Shown here one piece after another: positions 1 to 6,867 of a stretch of DNA of 43,022 bases. The stretch comes from a virus: IMG/VR virus record IMGVR_UViG_3300023179_009103, positions 1-43,022 of that record; one strand, written 5' to 3'. The notes under the pieces are model-generated. The model was given only the letters and a program-made list of their open reading frames with translations, ran no database searches and had not been told where the DNA came from. Every line of letters begins with the position of its first letter. The first letter of the stretch is position 1. The position numbers were made by a program, and so were the translations under genes.

Positions 1-514
1 TGGTACTTACCCCAGGGGCAGGGGCGGGCGTTTCAGTCTGCGGAGCCGTTATTTTTTGACCAGTTACACCTGCATCAATTGCCTTTTTAACTGCAACGGG
101 GTTAGCTGAGGCACCGCCTTCGAGATCGACCTTTACAACATTTAAAAGATTATCTACAACTCGAGCTGTATATTTTGCTTCAGTTCCACCTAACTTAAGT
201 TCATTTTTAATTAATTTTTCTAAATCTGTTCTAAATTTCATTTTTGAACCAGGATAAAACAACGAATATTCTTTTCCATCGACAACATGATGCTCAGGTT
301 TAAATAATTTAGATTTTATTTGCTGTAAAAGATGATTAGCTATTTCTGTTTTAGATTTTCCTTCTCGTGTTGCTGCTTTACCAATACCATAGCCACCGCC
401 AGGAGCTTTTTCTATATCACCGGTATATCCTATGTCATCACCGTAAATAGGTGCTTCCGAAATAGGTTTTTTCTCTAAATACGCTTCGAATATGAGTTTA
501 CAGTCCTTATTCAT
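1..514 (-). CDS. Hypothetical virion-type protein with capsid-targeting-like N-terminus (3' end outside window)
   Basis: Minus-strand reading frame starting at ATG 514-512 and open to the window edge, about 171 codons visible. The N-terminus MNKDCKLIFEAYLEKK ends its first ten residues in I-F-E followed by Ala, which resembles the T4 capsid-targeting peptide cut by prohead protease after (L/I)-X-E. A glycine-rich stretch follows near residues 38-46, then a mixed charged region, then a Pro/Ala-rich segment at the edge. A late-type box (522-529) lies 7 nt before the start. It diverges from the amidotransferase gene. No family was recognised; packaging in the head is an inference from the N-terminus and the late promoter. 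Confidence 0.7.
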   Translation of the reverse strand, partial: MNKDCKLIFEAYLEKKPISEAPIYGDDIGYTGDIEKAPGGGYGIGKAATREGKSKTEIANHLLQQIKSKLFKPEHHVVDGKEYSLFYPGSKMKFRTDLEKLIKNELKLGGTEAKYTARVVDNLLNVVKVDLEGGASANPVAVKKAIDAGVTGQKITAPQTETPAPAPGVST

Positions 515-515
515 C

Positions 516-543
516 TTGAAATATTTATTCTTTTTATTATAAT
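516..543 (+). promoter_or_regulatory. Sigma70-like promoter for the amidotransferase gene
   Basis: TTGAAA (516-521), a 16-nt spacer and TATAAT (538-543). The predicted transcription start near 550 leaves a leader of about 14 nt holding the core of a Shine-Dalgarno sequence before the ATT start at 564. Among the seven promoters of this class in the window it is the only one with a leader. Confidence 0.65.
522..529 (-). promoter_or_regulatory. T4-late-type promoter box AATAAATA
   Basis: Reads AATAAATA on the minus strand, 7 nt before the ATG at 514. It lies inside the 16-nt spacer of the plus-strand sigma70-like promoter (516-543), so early and late transcription from this intergenic region would compete. 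Confidence 0.6.
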
Positions 544-548
544 AAATT

Positions 549-554
549 AGGAGG
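549..554 (+). promoter_or_regulatory. Shine-Dalgarno AGGAGG that decides the ATT start
   Basis: Perfect AGGAGG, 9 nt before ATT at 564. The frame has no ATG, GTG or TTG between the upstream stop (TAA 543-545) and the catalytic Cys codon at 567, so this site fixes ATT as the likely start. Confidence 0.65.
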
Positions 555-563
555 TATAAGAAT

Positions 564-1247
564 ATTTGCGGCATATTTGGTGCTAAAGACTTTGCTAATT
601 ATGTAAAGCTTTATAAGGACAATAAGAAACGCGGTACGTTTTCTTACGGCGGACTGCTGGTCGGAAAAAGACTTCATGCTATTCTCAAGACCCCGGGGGT
701 CGCGAGTTTAACTAACAAGCTAGTAATTGAATATGGTAAAAAGCGAAAAAAGATTACCGATTTTTCATTTTACTTAGGACACACTCAAGCACCCACATCC
801 TCACAAAGAACATTTTCACCTAAGACGTCTCATCCCTTTCAATACAAGGATTGGATTATTGCACATAACGGCGTCTTAACCAACGATAAAGAATTAAAAA
901 ACCTGTTAACAGATAAAAAGTCTTACAATGTAGTAGATTCCTCCGTTATTGCACCTCTCTTAGCTAAGTTTCAAAAGGATTCTGATGATGATGAAGTTGT
1001 AGCAATTAAAAAGACATGCTCACTGCTTAAGGGTACTTTTGGTCTTTGGATGTACAATCAAAAGTCAAGTAGTACGTATTTAGCGCGCTCAGGTAGTACA
1101 GTCTATGCAGATTTTCTTAACAATGCATTTTCTTCTATTAAACATGAAGATTACGTTGCATTGGAGGAAGGTTTAATATATCTTTTAACAACAGAAGGTA
1201 TTACTTCTGTAGGTAAATTTCAAACCAACTCACCATTTTACTCATGA
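564..1247 (+). CDS. Class II glutamine amidotransferase-like protein, ATT start
   Basis: Stand-alone Ntn-type (class II) glutamine amidotransferase domain of about 227 residues. The start reads (M)CGIFGAKDF, so removing the initiator Met would expose Cys as the N-terminal nucleophile that this family needs to release ammonia from glutamine. Further motifs are GHTQAPTS, the HPF segment and AHNGVLTND. No synthetase, isomerase or phosphoribosyltransferase domain follows, so the acceptor is unknown. The first possible ATG is at 1050, which would delete the active site; the supported start is ATT at 564 behind AGGAGG. The stop overlaps the glycosyltransferase start (ATGA), so the two are translationally coupled and may work together on a sugar or nucleotide. 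Similar proteins are common in T4-like cyanophages. Confidence 0.8.
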   Translation: MCGIFGAKDFANYVKLYKDNKKRGTFSYGGLLVGKRLHAILKTPGVASLTNKLVIEYGKKRKKITDFSFYLGHTQAPTSSQRTFSPKTSHPFQYKDWIIAHNGVLTNDKELKNLLTDKKSYNVVDSSVIAPLLAKFQKDSDDDEVVAIKKTCSLLKGTFGLWMYNQKSSSTYLARSGSTVYADFLNNAFSSIKHEDYVALEEGLIYLLTTEGITSVGKFQTNSPFYS

Positions 1248-1924
1248 AAATAGCATTTTTTAGCGTTACAAGAAATAAGATTGAAGGTACACCTTACAAG
1301 AGAAGCGTTAGCAAGATTATTAAAGCCCTTCCTAACGAACTCATAATGTCATATTATAAAGAAAACAATACAGAGGGACTGAGCAAATGTTATAATAATT
1401 TTTTAAAAGAAAATGCAAAATCATTTGATTATATTGTGTTTGTTCACGATGACGTTTACATAGATGATTTTAATATCCACGAAAAACTTGAGACGTTTCA
1501 TAAACAATTTGATATTATTGGCTTAGCCGGTGGTATAAATCCTAAAATACAAAAGCTTGCTCTTTGGCATTTAATGTGCGGGGGCATGGGTAGCAATAAT
1601 TTAAGAGGTGCTGTCGCACATTCTTTTAATGATAAGCAAATTTTTATGACTAGTTTTGGTCCAACACCTTCAAGGGTAGCAATATTAGACGGGTTATTTT
1701 TAAGTATAAATACAAAAAAAATTTTAGAAACAGGATTTAAATTTAACGAAAATTATACATTTCATCACTATGATATCGCAAGCTCTTTAGATGCAAATAA
1801 CCTTAAGCTTAAACTAGGTGTTGCACCTATCTGGGTTGTCCATAAATCACCCGGGCTTTCTAATGTTAATGACGATATTTTTCTTAAAAGTCAGGAAAAG
1901 TTTTTACAAGAATACAGTAATTGA
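1244..1924 (+). CDS. Glycosyltransferase family 2-like / StrF-like protein
   Basis: 226 residues with a GT-A type layout: an N-terminal beta-strand MKIAFFSVTRNK, then YIVFVHDDVYIDDF near residues 65-78, where HDD resembles the DXD metal/nucleotide-sugar site, then G-L-A-G-G and a C-terminal FHHYDIASSLDAN segment typical of small StrF/GT2-like transferases. It probably transfers a sugar, perhaps to phage DNA, a virion protein or a host surface molecule; the acceptor cannot be read. It starts inside the amidotransferase stop codon (4-nt overlap). Its own stop codon lies inside the -35 box of the helicase promoter. No signal peptide or membrane segment is visible. Confidence 0.7.
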   Translation: MKIAFFSVTRNKIEGTPYKRSVSKIIKALPNELIMSYYKENNTEGLSKCYNNFLKENAKSFDYIVFVHDDVYIDDFNIHEKLETFHKQFDIIGLAGGINPKIQKLALWHLMCGGMGSNNLRGAVAHSFNDKQIFMTSFGPTPSRVAILDGLFLSINTKKILETGFKFNENYTFHHYDIASSLDANNLKLKLGVAPIWVVHKSPGLSNVNDDIFLKSQEKFLQEYSN

Positions 1925-1948
1925 TTCTTGTAGAAGATATACTATTAT
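1921..1948 (+). promoter_or_regulatory. Sigma70-like promoter for helicase gene, predicted leaderless
   Basis: TTGATT (1921-1926), 16-nt spacer, TATTAT (1943-1948), then exactly 6 nt to ATG 1955, so the predicted +1 falls on the A of the start codon. The stop codon of the upstream gene (1922-1924) is inside the -35 box. Confidence 0.65.
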
Positions 1949-1954
1949 AAACTA

Positions 1955-3283
1955 ATGGCTAAGTTAGATCTTGATTACTTTGAGACTATTATTGCTTATA
2001 AAGCATTAACCGACGAGACTTATTTAGCTTCTATTGTAGACTATGTTAAGCCTATTTATTTTAAGAATAAAGACATTAAATCTGTATTCTCTATTATTGC
2101 TGATTTTTATGAAAAGAGAAACACAAAGCCTTCTATTACTGAAATTAAGTCTTATCTTACAACCGATGAACTAAAAACATCTCTTAAAAATGTTGTTACT
2201 CTTTTTAATAATATAGATAAAAATCTTAATAACGATGAATTGTCTGTAAACACAGAAATATTTTTAAAAGAAAAAGCTGTTTATCACACAATGATGGATG
2301 TGGTAGATGATATTACTAAAAACAGTGTTGATACATCAAAAATACTTTCTAAGTTTGAAAAAGCTTGTAGTCTTTCGCTAACGACAGAAGTGGGATTAGA
2401 TCTTTTTACAGATATAGATAAAGTTATTCAAGATTTAAACTCAAACGAAAAGTTTATACCTTCAAAATGGAAATGGATGGATGATAGAATCGGTGGCGGT
2501 TTTCTTGAAGAAGGTAGAGCATTGTATTTGTTTGCAGGAGAAACAAACATTGGAAAGAGTATTTTTCTAGGTAATATAGCAATTAACATTGCTAATCAAG
2601 GTAAAACTGTATTATTGGTTTCACTTGAAATGCCTGAACTTATTTACGCAAAAAGACTTTGTTCTAGTGTTTCTAAGATTCCTCTTAGTCAGCTTAAGGT
2701 AGAATCAGAGACATTAAAGAATCAAATTAACGAGTATTGTGTGGAGAACCCTAATTCAAAAATTATTATTAAAGAATTTCCACCAGCTTCTATTACATGT
2801 AATCATTTAAAAGCATTTATCAAAAAACTAATTCAAAAAGGAATTAAAATTGATGCAATTGTATTAGATTATGTTAATCTTTTACACACTACTATAGGTG
2901 ATACGAGCTACGAGCGAGTAAAAGTCTGTACTGAGCAACTTAGAGCATTATCCTATACCTTTAAGTGTCCGATTATATCTGCCACCCAGCTTAATAGAGA
3001 TGGATATGAAACAACAGATCCTGGATTAAAGACAATATCTGAAAGTATAGGACTAGCTATGACAGGTGACGTAATTCTTAGTATTTGGCAGGACGATACA
3101 GATAGAGAGCTTGGTGTAATAAAGATGGGCTTTATGAAGAATAGGCTTGGGCCAAATTTTGGACATTGCGCTATGCGAATAGACTATTCTACATTAACTA
3201 TTACAGAGGACGAGCATCTTAATGACACGGAGGCTAGTACATCTTCTATTAATACTCTATCTAAACTATCAATAGACAATTGA
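1955..3283 (+). CDS. 41: Replicative DNA helicase, T4 gp41 / DnaB-like
   Basis: 442 residues. The N-terminal 150 residues are a helical DnaB-like domain. The RecA-type core has Walker A GETNIGKS near residues 194-201, a SLEMPE segment (helicase motif 1a-like), Walker B-like IDAIVLDYVNLL near 303-314, and ATQLNR near residue 345, all typical of hexameric DnaB-family helicases. It unwinds DNA 5'-3' at the fork, works with primase gp61 (encoded at 8.6 kb) and is loaded by gp59 (3.8 kb). Preceded by a sigma70-like promoter placing +1 at the ATG. No Shine-Dalgarno sequence is visible. Confidence 0.9.
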   Translation: MAKLDLDYFETIIAYKALTDETYLASIVDYVKPIYFKNKDIKSVFSIIADFYEKRNTKPSITEIKSYLTTDELKTSLKNVVTLFNNIDKNLNNDELSVNTEIFLKEKAVYHTMMDVVDDITKNSVDTSKILSKFEKACSLSLTTEVGLDLFTDIDKVIQDLNSNEKFIPSKWKWMDDRIGGGFLEEGRALYLFAGETNIGKSIFLGNIAINIANQGKTVLLVSLEMPELIYAKRLCSSVSKIPLSQLKVESETLKNQINEYCVENPNSKIIIKEFPPASITCNHLKAFIKKLIQKGIKIDAIVLDYVNLLHTTIGDTSYERVKVCTEQLRALSYTFKCPIISATQLNRDGYETTDPGLKTISESIGLAMTGDVILSIWQDDTDRELGVIKMGFMKNRLGPNFGHCAMRIDYSTLTITEDEHLNDTEASTSSINTLSKLSIDN

Positions 3284-3289
3284 TTTACA

Positions 3290-3312
3290 ACAACTAAATA
3301 ATAATTAGTTGT
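3290..3312. repeat. Perfect inverted repeat between helicase gene and next reading frame
   Basis: ACAACTAA (3290-3297) and TTAGTTGT (3305-3312) can pair in an 8-bp stem with a 7-nt AT loop. It directly follows the helicase stop and covers the candidate TTG starts at 3309 and 3312. No T-tract follows, so it is more likely an RNA control or processing element than a terminator. Confidence 0.4.
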
Positions 3313-3602
3313 TGAGAGTGAAAGGGTACGATCCAGCAGAACAAATTAATGAATATGAACAAACTCATTTGTTCCTTTCCTTTTGTTCTTTAATTACTTT
3401 ACTAAATACTAAAAAATTAAATTTAGCTAATGTGTTTATTTTGTTACTCAAAAATAAAAATGTGAGAGAATTATTTCTAAAGTATTGTGAATTAAAAAAT
3501 GATTTTAGCGCAATTAAATTTTTCTTGCAATTTGACTCAGGATTGTATAAAAGTAAGTACGTTATGAAATTTCTCAACACTCACAAAAAGAATCTGCTAT
3601 GA
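3309..3602 (+). CDS. Hypothetical protein, up to 97 aa
   Basis: Small basic, Leu/Lys-rich, probably all-helical protein between helicase and bS21. The start is uncertain: TTG at 3309 or 3312 lies in the hairpin, and GTG at 3318 (MKGYDPAEQ) is an attractive alternative clear of it. The 3' end overlaps the bS21 start (ATGA), so it is part of the replication operon. No motif or family was recognised. It sits between gp41 and gp59, so a replication or translation accessory role is possible but is only an inference from position. Confidence 0.6.
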   Translation: MLRVKGYDPAEQINEYEQTHLFLSFCSLITLLNTKKLNLANVFILLLKNKNVRELFLKYCELKNDFSAIKFFLQFDSGLYKSKYVMKFLNTHKKNLL

Positions 3603-3805
3603 TGGTTAATGCTAAAATAAAACTCGATCCAAAAAAATGTATGGATAAAGCCTATTTTGAAAAGGCTTTAAGTAGATTTAATCGTGAATTTTTAAATTCC
3701 GGGGTACTCGATGAGCTAAGGTTGAAGAGACGTTTTTATAAGCCAAGCGCTTTAAGAAAGATAAAAAAGCAGTTAGTTAGAAATAAGTGGAAACACTTAA
3801 TGTGA
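3599..3805 (+). CDS. rpsU: Ribosomal protein bS21 homologue
   Basis: 68 residues matching bacterial small-subunit protein bS21 (about 70 aa). The diagnostic core is at residues 19-50: FEKALSRFNREFLNSGVL, then Asp-Glu-Leu-Arg and RRFYKPSALRK, which aligns with the E. coli segments FDVALRRFKR, AGVL, E-V-R and FYEKP with one gap. The tail is strongly basic (KKQLVRNKWK), as in the family, and fits rRNA binding. bS21 sits on the 30S platform near the 16S rRNA 3' end that carries the anti-Shine-Dalgarno sequence. Phage-borne bS21 is known from marine and huge phages; it is expected to replace or compete with host bS21. It overlaps both neighbours (ATGA upstream; its TGA lies in the gp59 start region), so it is co-translated with replication proteins. 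Confidence 0.85.
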   Translation: MMVNAKIKLDPKKCMDKAYFEKALSRFNREFLNSGVLDELRLKRRFYKPSALRKIKKQLVRNKWKHLM

Positions 3806-4443
3806 TATCTGAATTCGATAAATTTGTCTATAATACTTTTTTAAGAATAACGCGCAGTAGAAACAAACTACCCTTTAAGCTTAGAAAAAATTTTGAAAAA
3901 CTTGACGATAAAGTTTATGTTCAAATTAAAAAACTTTCTTCTTTTTTAAAACGGTTTCCACATATTAAAATAGATGATTTTTTTAATGCACCTTATGAGC
4001 TTTATCCTGATGAAAATTATTTTCCTATAGAATATTTTACTTCCCTTAAAGCAACTAAGGCATATACTCTTTTGCAAAAAAAGAAAATTAATTTAGATCC
4101 TGATAGTGAAGAACAATTAAAAAATATTAAAGAATCTCTAGTATTTATAAATAATTTTTGTAGAGAAAGAAATATTAATGTTTTTAACTATATAACACAT
4201 CAAACTAATAATGAATATTCTTTTTTACTTCATCTAAAAGAACATAAAGTTAACATATATACACTTTTAGGTTTTGTTAATTTTGAAAAGCAATTAAAAA
4301 CAAGAGATCCGGAAATAACTAAATTTATTATTGGTGAAGACATTTACAATAATATTCAAAATTTTAGAACTCGTCTTTTTAATTCTCAAAAGGCTGTAAA
4401 ATTAGTTGAACTTGGCCTTAAAAAAATTTCAAATAGTTCTTGA
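3787..4443 (+). CDS. 59: DNA helicase loader, T4 gp59-like
   Basis: Up to 218 residues, close to T4 gp59 (217 aa). The protein is mostly helical and basic with a conserved-looking middle, DDFFNAPYELYP then YFTSLKATKAYTL, similar to the marine T4-like gp59 family. gp59 recognises fork DNA and loads gp41 onto gp32-coated strands, which fits the order gp41 - bS21 - gp59 - gp32. GTG at 3787 is the longest start; GTG at 3802, which overlaps the bS21 stop as GTGA (protein MISEFDKFVYN), looks more natural. The stop codon lies inside the -35 box of the gp32 promoter. Confidence 0.65.
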   Translation: METLNVISEFDKFVYNTFLRITRSRNKLPFKLRKNFEKLDDKVYVQIKKLSSFLKRFPHIKIDDFFNAPYELYPDENYFPIEYFTSLKATKAYTLLQKKKINLDPDSEEQLKNIKESLVFINNFCRERNINVFNYITHQTNNEYSFLLHLKEHKVNIYTLLGFVNFEKQLKTRDPEITKFIIGEDIYNNIQNFRTRLFNSQKAVKLVELGLKKISNSS

Positions 4444-4467
4444 TTTACCGATTATAGCTAGTATTAT
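4440..4467 (+). promoter_or_regulatory. Sigma70-like promoter for gp32, predicted leaderless
   Basis: TTGATT (4440-4445), 16-nt spacer, TATTAT (4462-4467), 6 nt to ATG 4474. The gp59 stop codon (4441-4443) is embedded in the -35 box, the same arrangement as before gp41 and gp45. Confidence 0.65.
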
Positions 4468-4473
4468 ATCTTT

Positions 4474-5325
4474 ATGAGTACATTTACCGCGTCGATGTTT
4501 GAAAGTATTAAAGGGGCCCTAACCAAGGATAATGAATCTACGGCATCCAAGATTAAAGATTATCTTCGTTGCGAGGTTGGAAACACCTATACTGTTCGTC
4601 TTTTACCTAATGTCAAAGACCCGTCTAAGACATTTTTTCACTACTATTCTTATGGCTGGAATAGCCTTACAACCGGTCAGCTTATTACTGCCGTAAGCCC
4701 TACTACATGGAATCAACGCGATCCTATTGCTGAAGAGCGCTACAGGGTTTTGCGTAACGGTACTGAAAAGGAAAAAGAAAAGGCATTGGCTATTAAGCGC
4801 AGAGAGAATTGGCTTGTTAATGTTTATATTGTTAATGATCCTGTAAATCAGGAAAATAACGGCAAGACAAAGGTTCTTCGCTTTGGTCGTCAGTTGCATA
4901 AGATTATTATGGACGCTATTGAGGGCGAAGAAGCACAAGAGTTAGGCCCTCGCATTTTTGATCTTTCTCCTAAGGGATGTAATCTCCGTATTAAGGTAGA
5001 AAAGCAAGGCGATTACCCTACTTATGTTTCATCTAAGTTTTCTACTCCTAAGGAAATTGAGGGGTTAGATGAAGATTCGTACAAAAAGGTTTACAGCAGT
5101 GCTTTTGACCTTGAGTCTTACGTCACAGTTAAAAGCTATGATGAGCTCAAGGACTTGCTTGATACTCACTATCATGGAACAAAAGATGTTGAAGAAGAAG
5201 TTATTACTTCAAAGACTTCTGCTCCAGCACCGGTTGTTCAGGCTGCGGTTGTTAAGAAGCCTGCCACTAAGGCAGAAAAGGTTGAAGAGGACGATTCTAT
5301 TAACGAGCTTCTTAAAGATCTATAA
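4474..5325 (+). CDS. 32: Single-stranded DNA-binding protein, T4 gp32-like
   Basis: 283 residues (T4 gp32 is 301). The core shows the marine T4-like gp32 pattern: an OB-fold region with FFHYYSYGWNS, then SPTTWNQRDPIAEERYRVL, WLVNVYIVNDP, VLRFGRQLHKII and IFDLSPKG. An acidic low-complexity tail ends DDSINELLKDL, matching the gp32 C-terminal domain that recruits gp59, gp61 and polymerase. The His-Cys-Cys-Cys zinc subdomain of T4 gp32 is absent: there is no CPxC in the expected region. It coats ssDNA during replication, recombination and repair. Codon use is more GC-rich than in neighbours, as in a highly expressed gene. Confidence 0.88.
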   Translation: MSTFTASMFESIKGALTKDNESTASKIKDYLRCEVGNTYTVRLLPNVKDPSKTFFHYYSYGWNSLTTGQLITAVSPTTWNQRDPIAEERYRVLRNGTEKEKEKALAIKRRENWLVNVYIVNDPVNQENNGKTKVLRFGRQLHKIIMDAIEGEEAQELGPRIFDLSPKGCNLRIKVEKQGDYPTYVSSKFSTPKEIEGLDEDSYKKVYSSAFDLESYVTVKSYDELKDLLDTHYHGTKDVEEEVITSKTSAPAPVVQAAVVKKPATKAEKVEEDDSINELLKDL

Positions 5326-5732
5326 TGGACCCTCTTTTAAAAGATCTTACACCAGAAGAAATTAAGCTTACTACTATACAGTTTATAGGTCAAAACCTTT
5401 CTGGTGCTTTAAAAGAGTTGGATTCATCTATTATTTCAAAAAATCAAACCCTACAAGGTAAGACAATTGATCCTGTGCGAGTAGTTCAGGCTATTCCGCA
5501 AAGCAGAAACTCACAGCCTTACGCTTCTGTAGTTAATGCGGGTATGAATATTCAACCCCAACAAGCTCGTATTGTACATCAGCAACCTGCCCCAATACCG
5601 GTACAGCACGATCCTAATCAATTAGAGTTTGATTTTGATAAAAAAGCCAAGTATAGTGATATTTTAAACGCATTAACAGAAATTAAAACTATTTTAATGC
5701 GCATTGATAATAAGTTATCATCTAATGATTGA
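5325..5732 (+). CDS. Hypothetical protein with C-terminal coiled-coil
   Basis: 135 residues, starting inside the gp32 stop (TAATG). The N-terminal third is helical (MDPLLKDLTPEEIKL), the middle is Pro/Gln-rich and probably disordered (residues 55-95), and the end is an amphipathic helix (SDILNALTEIKTILMRIDNK) that could be a short coiled-coil. Coupled with gp32 and followed by gp45, so a replisome or late-transcription adaptor role is possible, but no family was recognised. The stop codon lies within the -35 box of the gp45 promoter. Confidence 0.75.
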   Translation: MDPLLKDLTPEEIKLTTIQFIGQNLSGALKELDSSIISKNQTLQGKTIDPVRVVQAIPQSRNSQPYASVVNAGMNIQPQQARIVHQQPAPIPVQHDPNQLEFDFDKKAKYSDILNALTEIKTILMRIDNKLSSND

Positions 5733-5756
5733 TATTCTTAGCTAAGGAGTTATTAT
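5729..5756 (+). promoter_or_regulatory. Sigma70-like promoter for gp45, predicted leaderless
   Basis: TTGATA (5729-5734), 16-nt spacer, TATTAT (5751-5756), 6 nt to ATG 5763. AAGGAG at 5744-5749 lies upstream of the -10 box, so it would serve only read-through transcripts, not those starting here. Confidence 0.65.
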
Positions 5757-5762
5757 TATACA

Positions 5763-6494
5763 ATGACCCTTAGCGTTAGTAATAAAGAAGAATTCTTAAA
5801 TAATTTTCTCAGCCCTCTTAGTAAAATTACCGATAGTGCAGTTATTCAGGTTAATACAGGTAAAATATCCTCACTTATCTCTACAAGTGATAATACGATT
5901 ATCGTAGACTCTAGCTATATAGATAAAAGTATCAATGCAATTAAGACATTAAATGTACCTGATCTAAAAAAACTATATAGAGTTATAAGCTGTATTGAAT
6001 TAGATTCTTTTGAACTAGATATATCTTCTAATTTTATTGGATATAGTTCTAAGAGCGTTAGGTTTAAATATCATTTGTATGATGATGGTATAATTACTAC
6101 CCCCAAGCTTAATGTAGAAAAGCTAAAAACTTTTACATTTGATGGTACATTTACATTACCCTATGCTTCAGTTGTAAATTTAGTAAAAGGAAGCTCTATT
6201 AGTACAGAGACAAACAAAGTTTATATATCCGTAAAAGATAGTATTGTGTTTGGTGAGCTAACAGATAAAACTAGAGCTAATATTGATTCTTATGGTATAC
6301 AAATTGCTGATAACTATTCTGGAACACAGTTTGCTCTTGCAGTGCCGTTGAATTTTGAAATATTTAGAATAATTTCTTCTATGAGATATAAAGAGCTTCA
6401 AGCTCAATTAATAACAAAAATGGGAGTATTGACGTTAGATCTCGAACTTAATAATGCTCGGTTTAAGTTTGTTGTATCAGCTTTAGCTAACTAA
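5763..6494 (+). CDS. 45: Sliding clamp, T4 gp45-like
   Basis: 243 residues (T4 gp45 is 228). Begins LSVSNKEEFLNNFLSPLSKITD, as in T4-like clamps, with two similar beta-rich halves and the repeated pattern of strands ending in K-V-Y-I-S / L-T-L-D-L-E. It forms a ring that tethers the DNA polymerase and, in T4-like phages, also activates late transcription with gp33 and gp55. The gene is away from its loader gp44 (32 kb). The preceding promoter predicts a leaderless message. Assignment is by overall pattern and position, since clamps have few invariant residues. Confidence 0.8.
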   Translation: MTLSVSNKEEFLNNFLSPLSKITDSAVIQVNTGKISSLISTSDNTIIVDSSYIDKSINAIKTLNVPDLKKLYRVISCIELDSFELDISSNFIGYSSKSVRFKYHLYDDGIITTPKLNVEKLKTFTFDGTFTLPYASVVNLVKGSSISTETNKVYISVKDSIVFGELTDKTRANIDSYGIQIADNYSGTQFALAVPLNFEIFRIISSMRYKELQAQLITKMGVLTLDLELNNARFKFVVSALAN

Positions 6495-6495
6495 T

Positions 6496-6867
6496 ATGAG
6501 AAAAAACAAAGTAAGAACACCTAGTTATTTTATAAAAAGATTAAGAGATAATGGGTTTATCGTTATAAAGCTTTTTAATGTTTATTCAAAGGATGATCCT
6601 CGCATTTGGACTATAATGGTTAATCCAAGCGAGGCATCTGTGCTAATTACTTGTTATGTTAACAAAGAGAACATCAACGAGGTTTTATTTGAAATACACG
6701 ATGGTGGAAAAAGAATACCAAAAAACTTTTTTATTAAAACAGATAGTATAGAAGTCATTATTGATTATCTAATTAGACACGGTGTAGCAAACAACATTAA
6801 TTATCACGGACGTGATAGATATTTGTCAAAAAGATTAAATACTTATGATGAAAGACAAAAAGCCTGA
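6496..6867 (+). CDS. Conserved hypothetical protein of marine T4-like phages
   Basis: 123 residues, 1 nt after gp45. Features are RTPSYFIKRLRDNGF, then VYSKDDPRIWTIMVNPS, FEIHDGGKRIPKNF and IKTDSIEVIIDYLI, a compact alpha/beta protein I recognise as a recurrent unknown in marine T4-like genomes. No catalytic motif is visible. Its end overlaps the next gene. The position right after the clamp suggests a replication-associated accessory, but no function can be assigned. Confidence 0.78.
   Translation: MRKNKVRTPSYFIKRLRDNGFIVIKLFNVYSKDDPRIWTIMVNPSEASVLITCYVNKENINEVLFEIHDGGKRIPKNFFIKTDSIEVIIDYLIRHGVANNINYHGRDRYLSKRLNTYDERQKA

Noticed and set aside
5069-5365. Plus-strand frame overlapping the end of gp32
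   Set aside because: Low-complexity Leu/Arg shadow of the gp32 acidic tail; gp32 frame is conserved.
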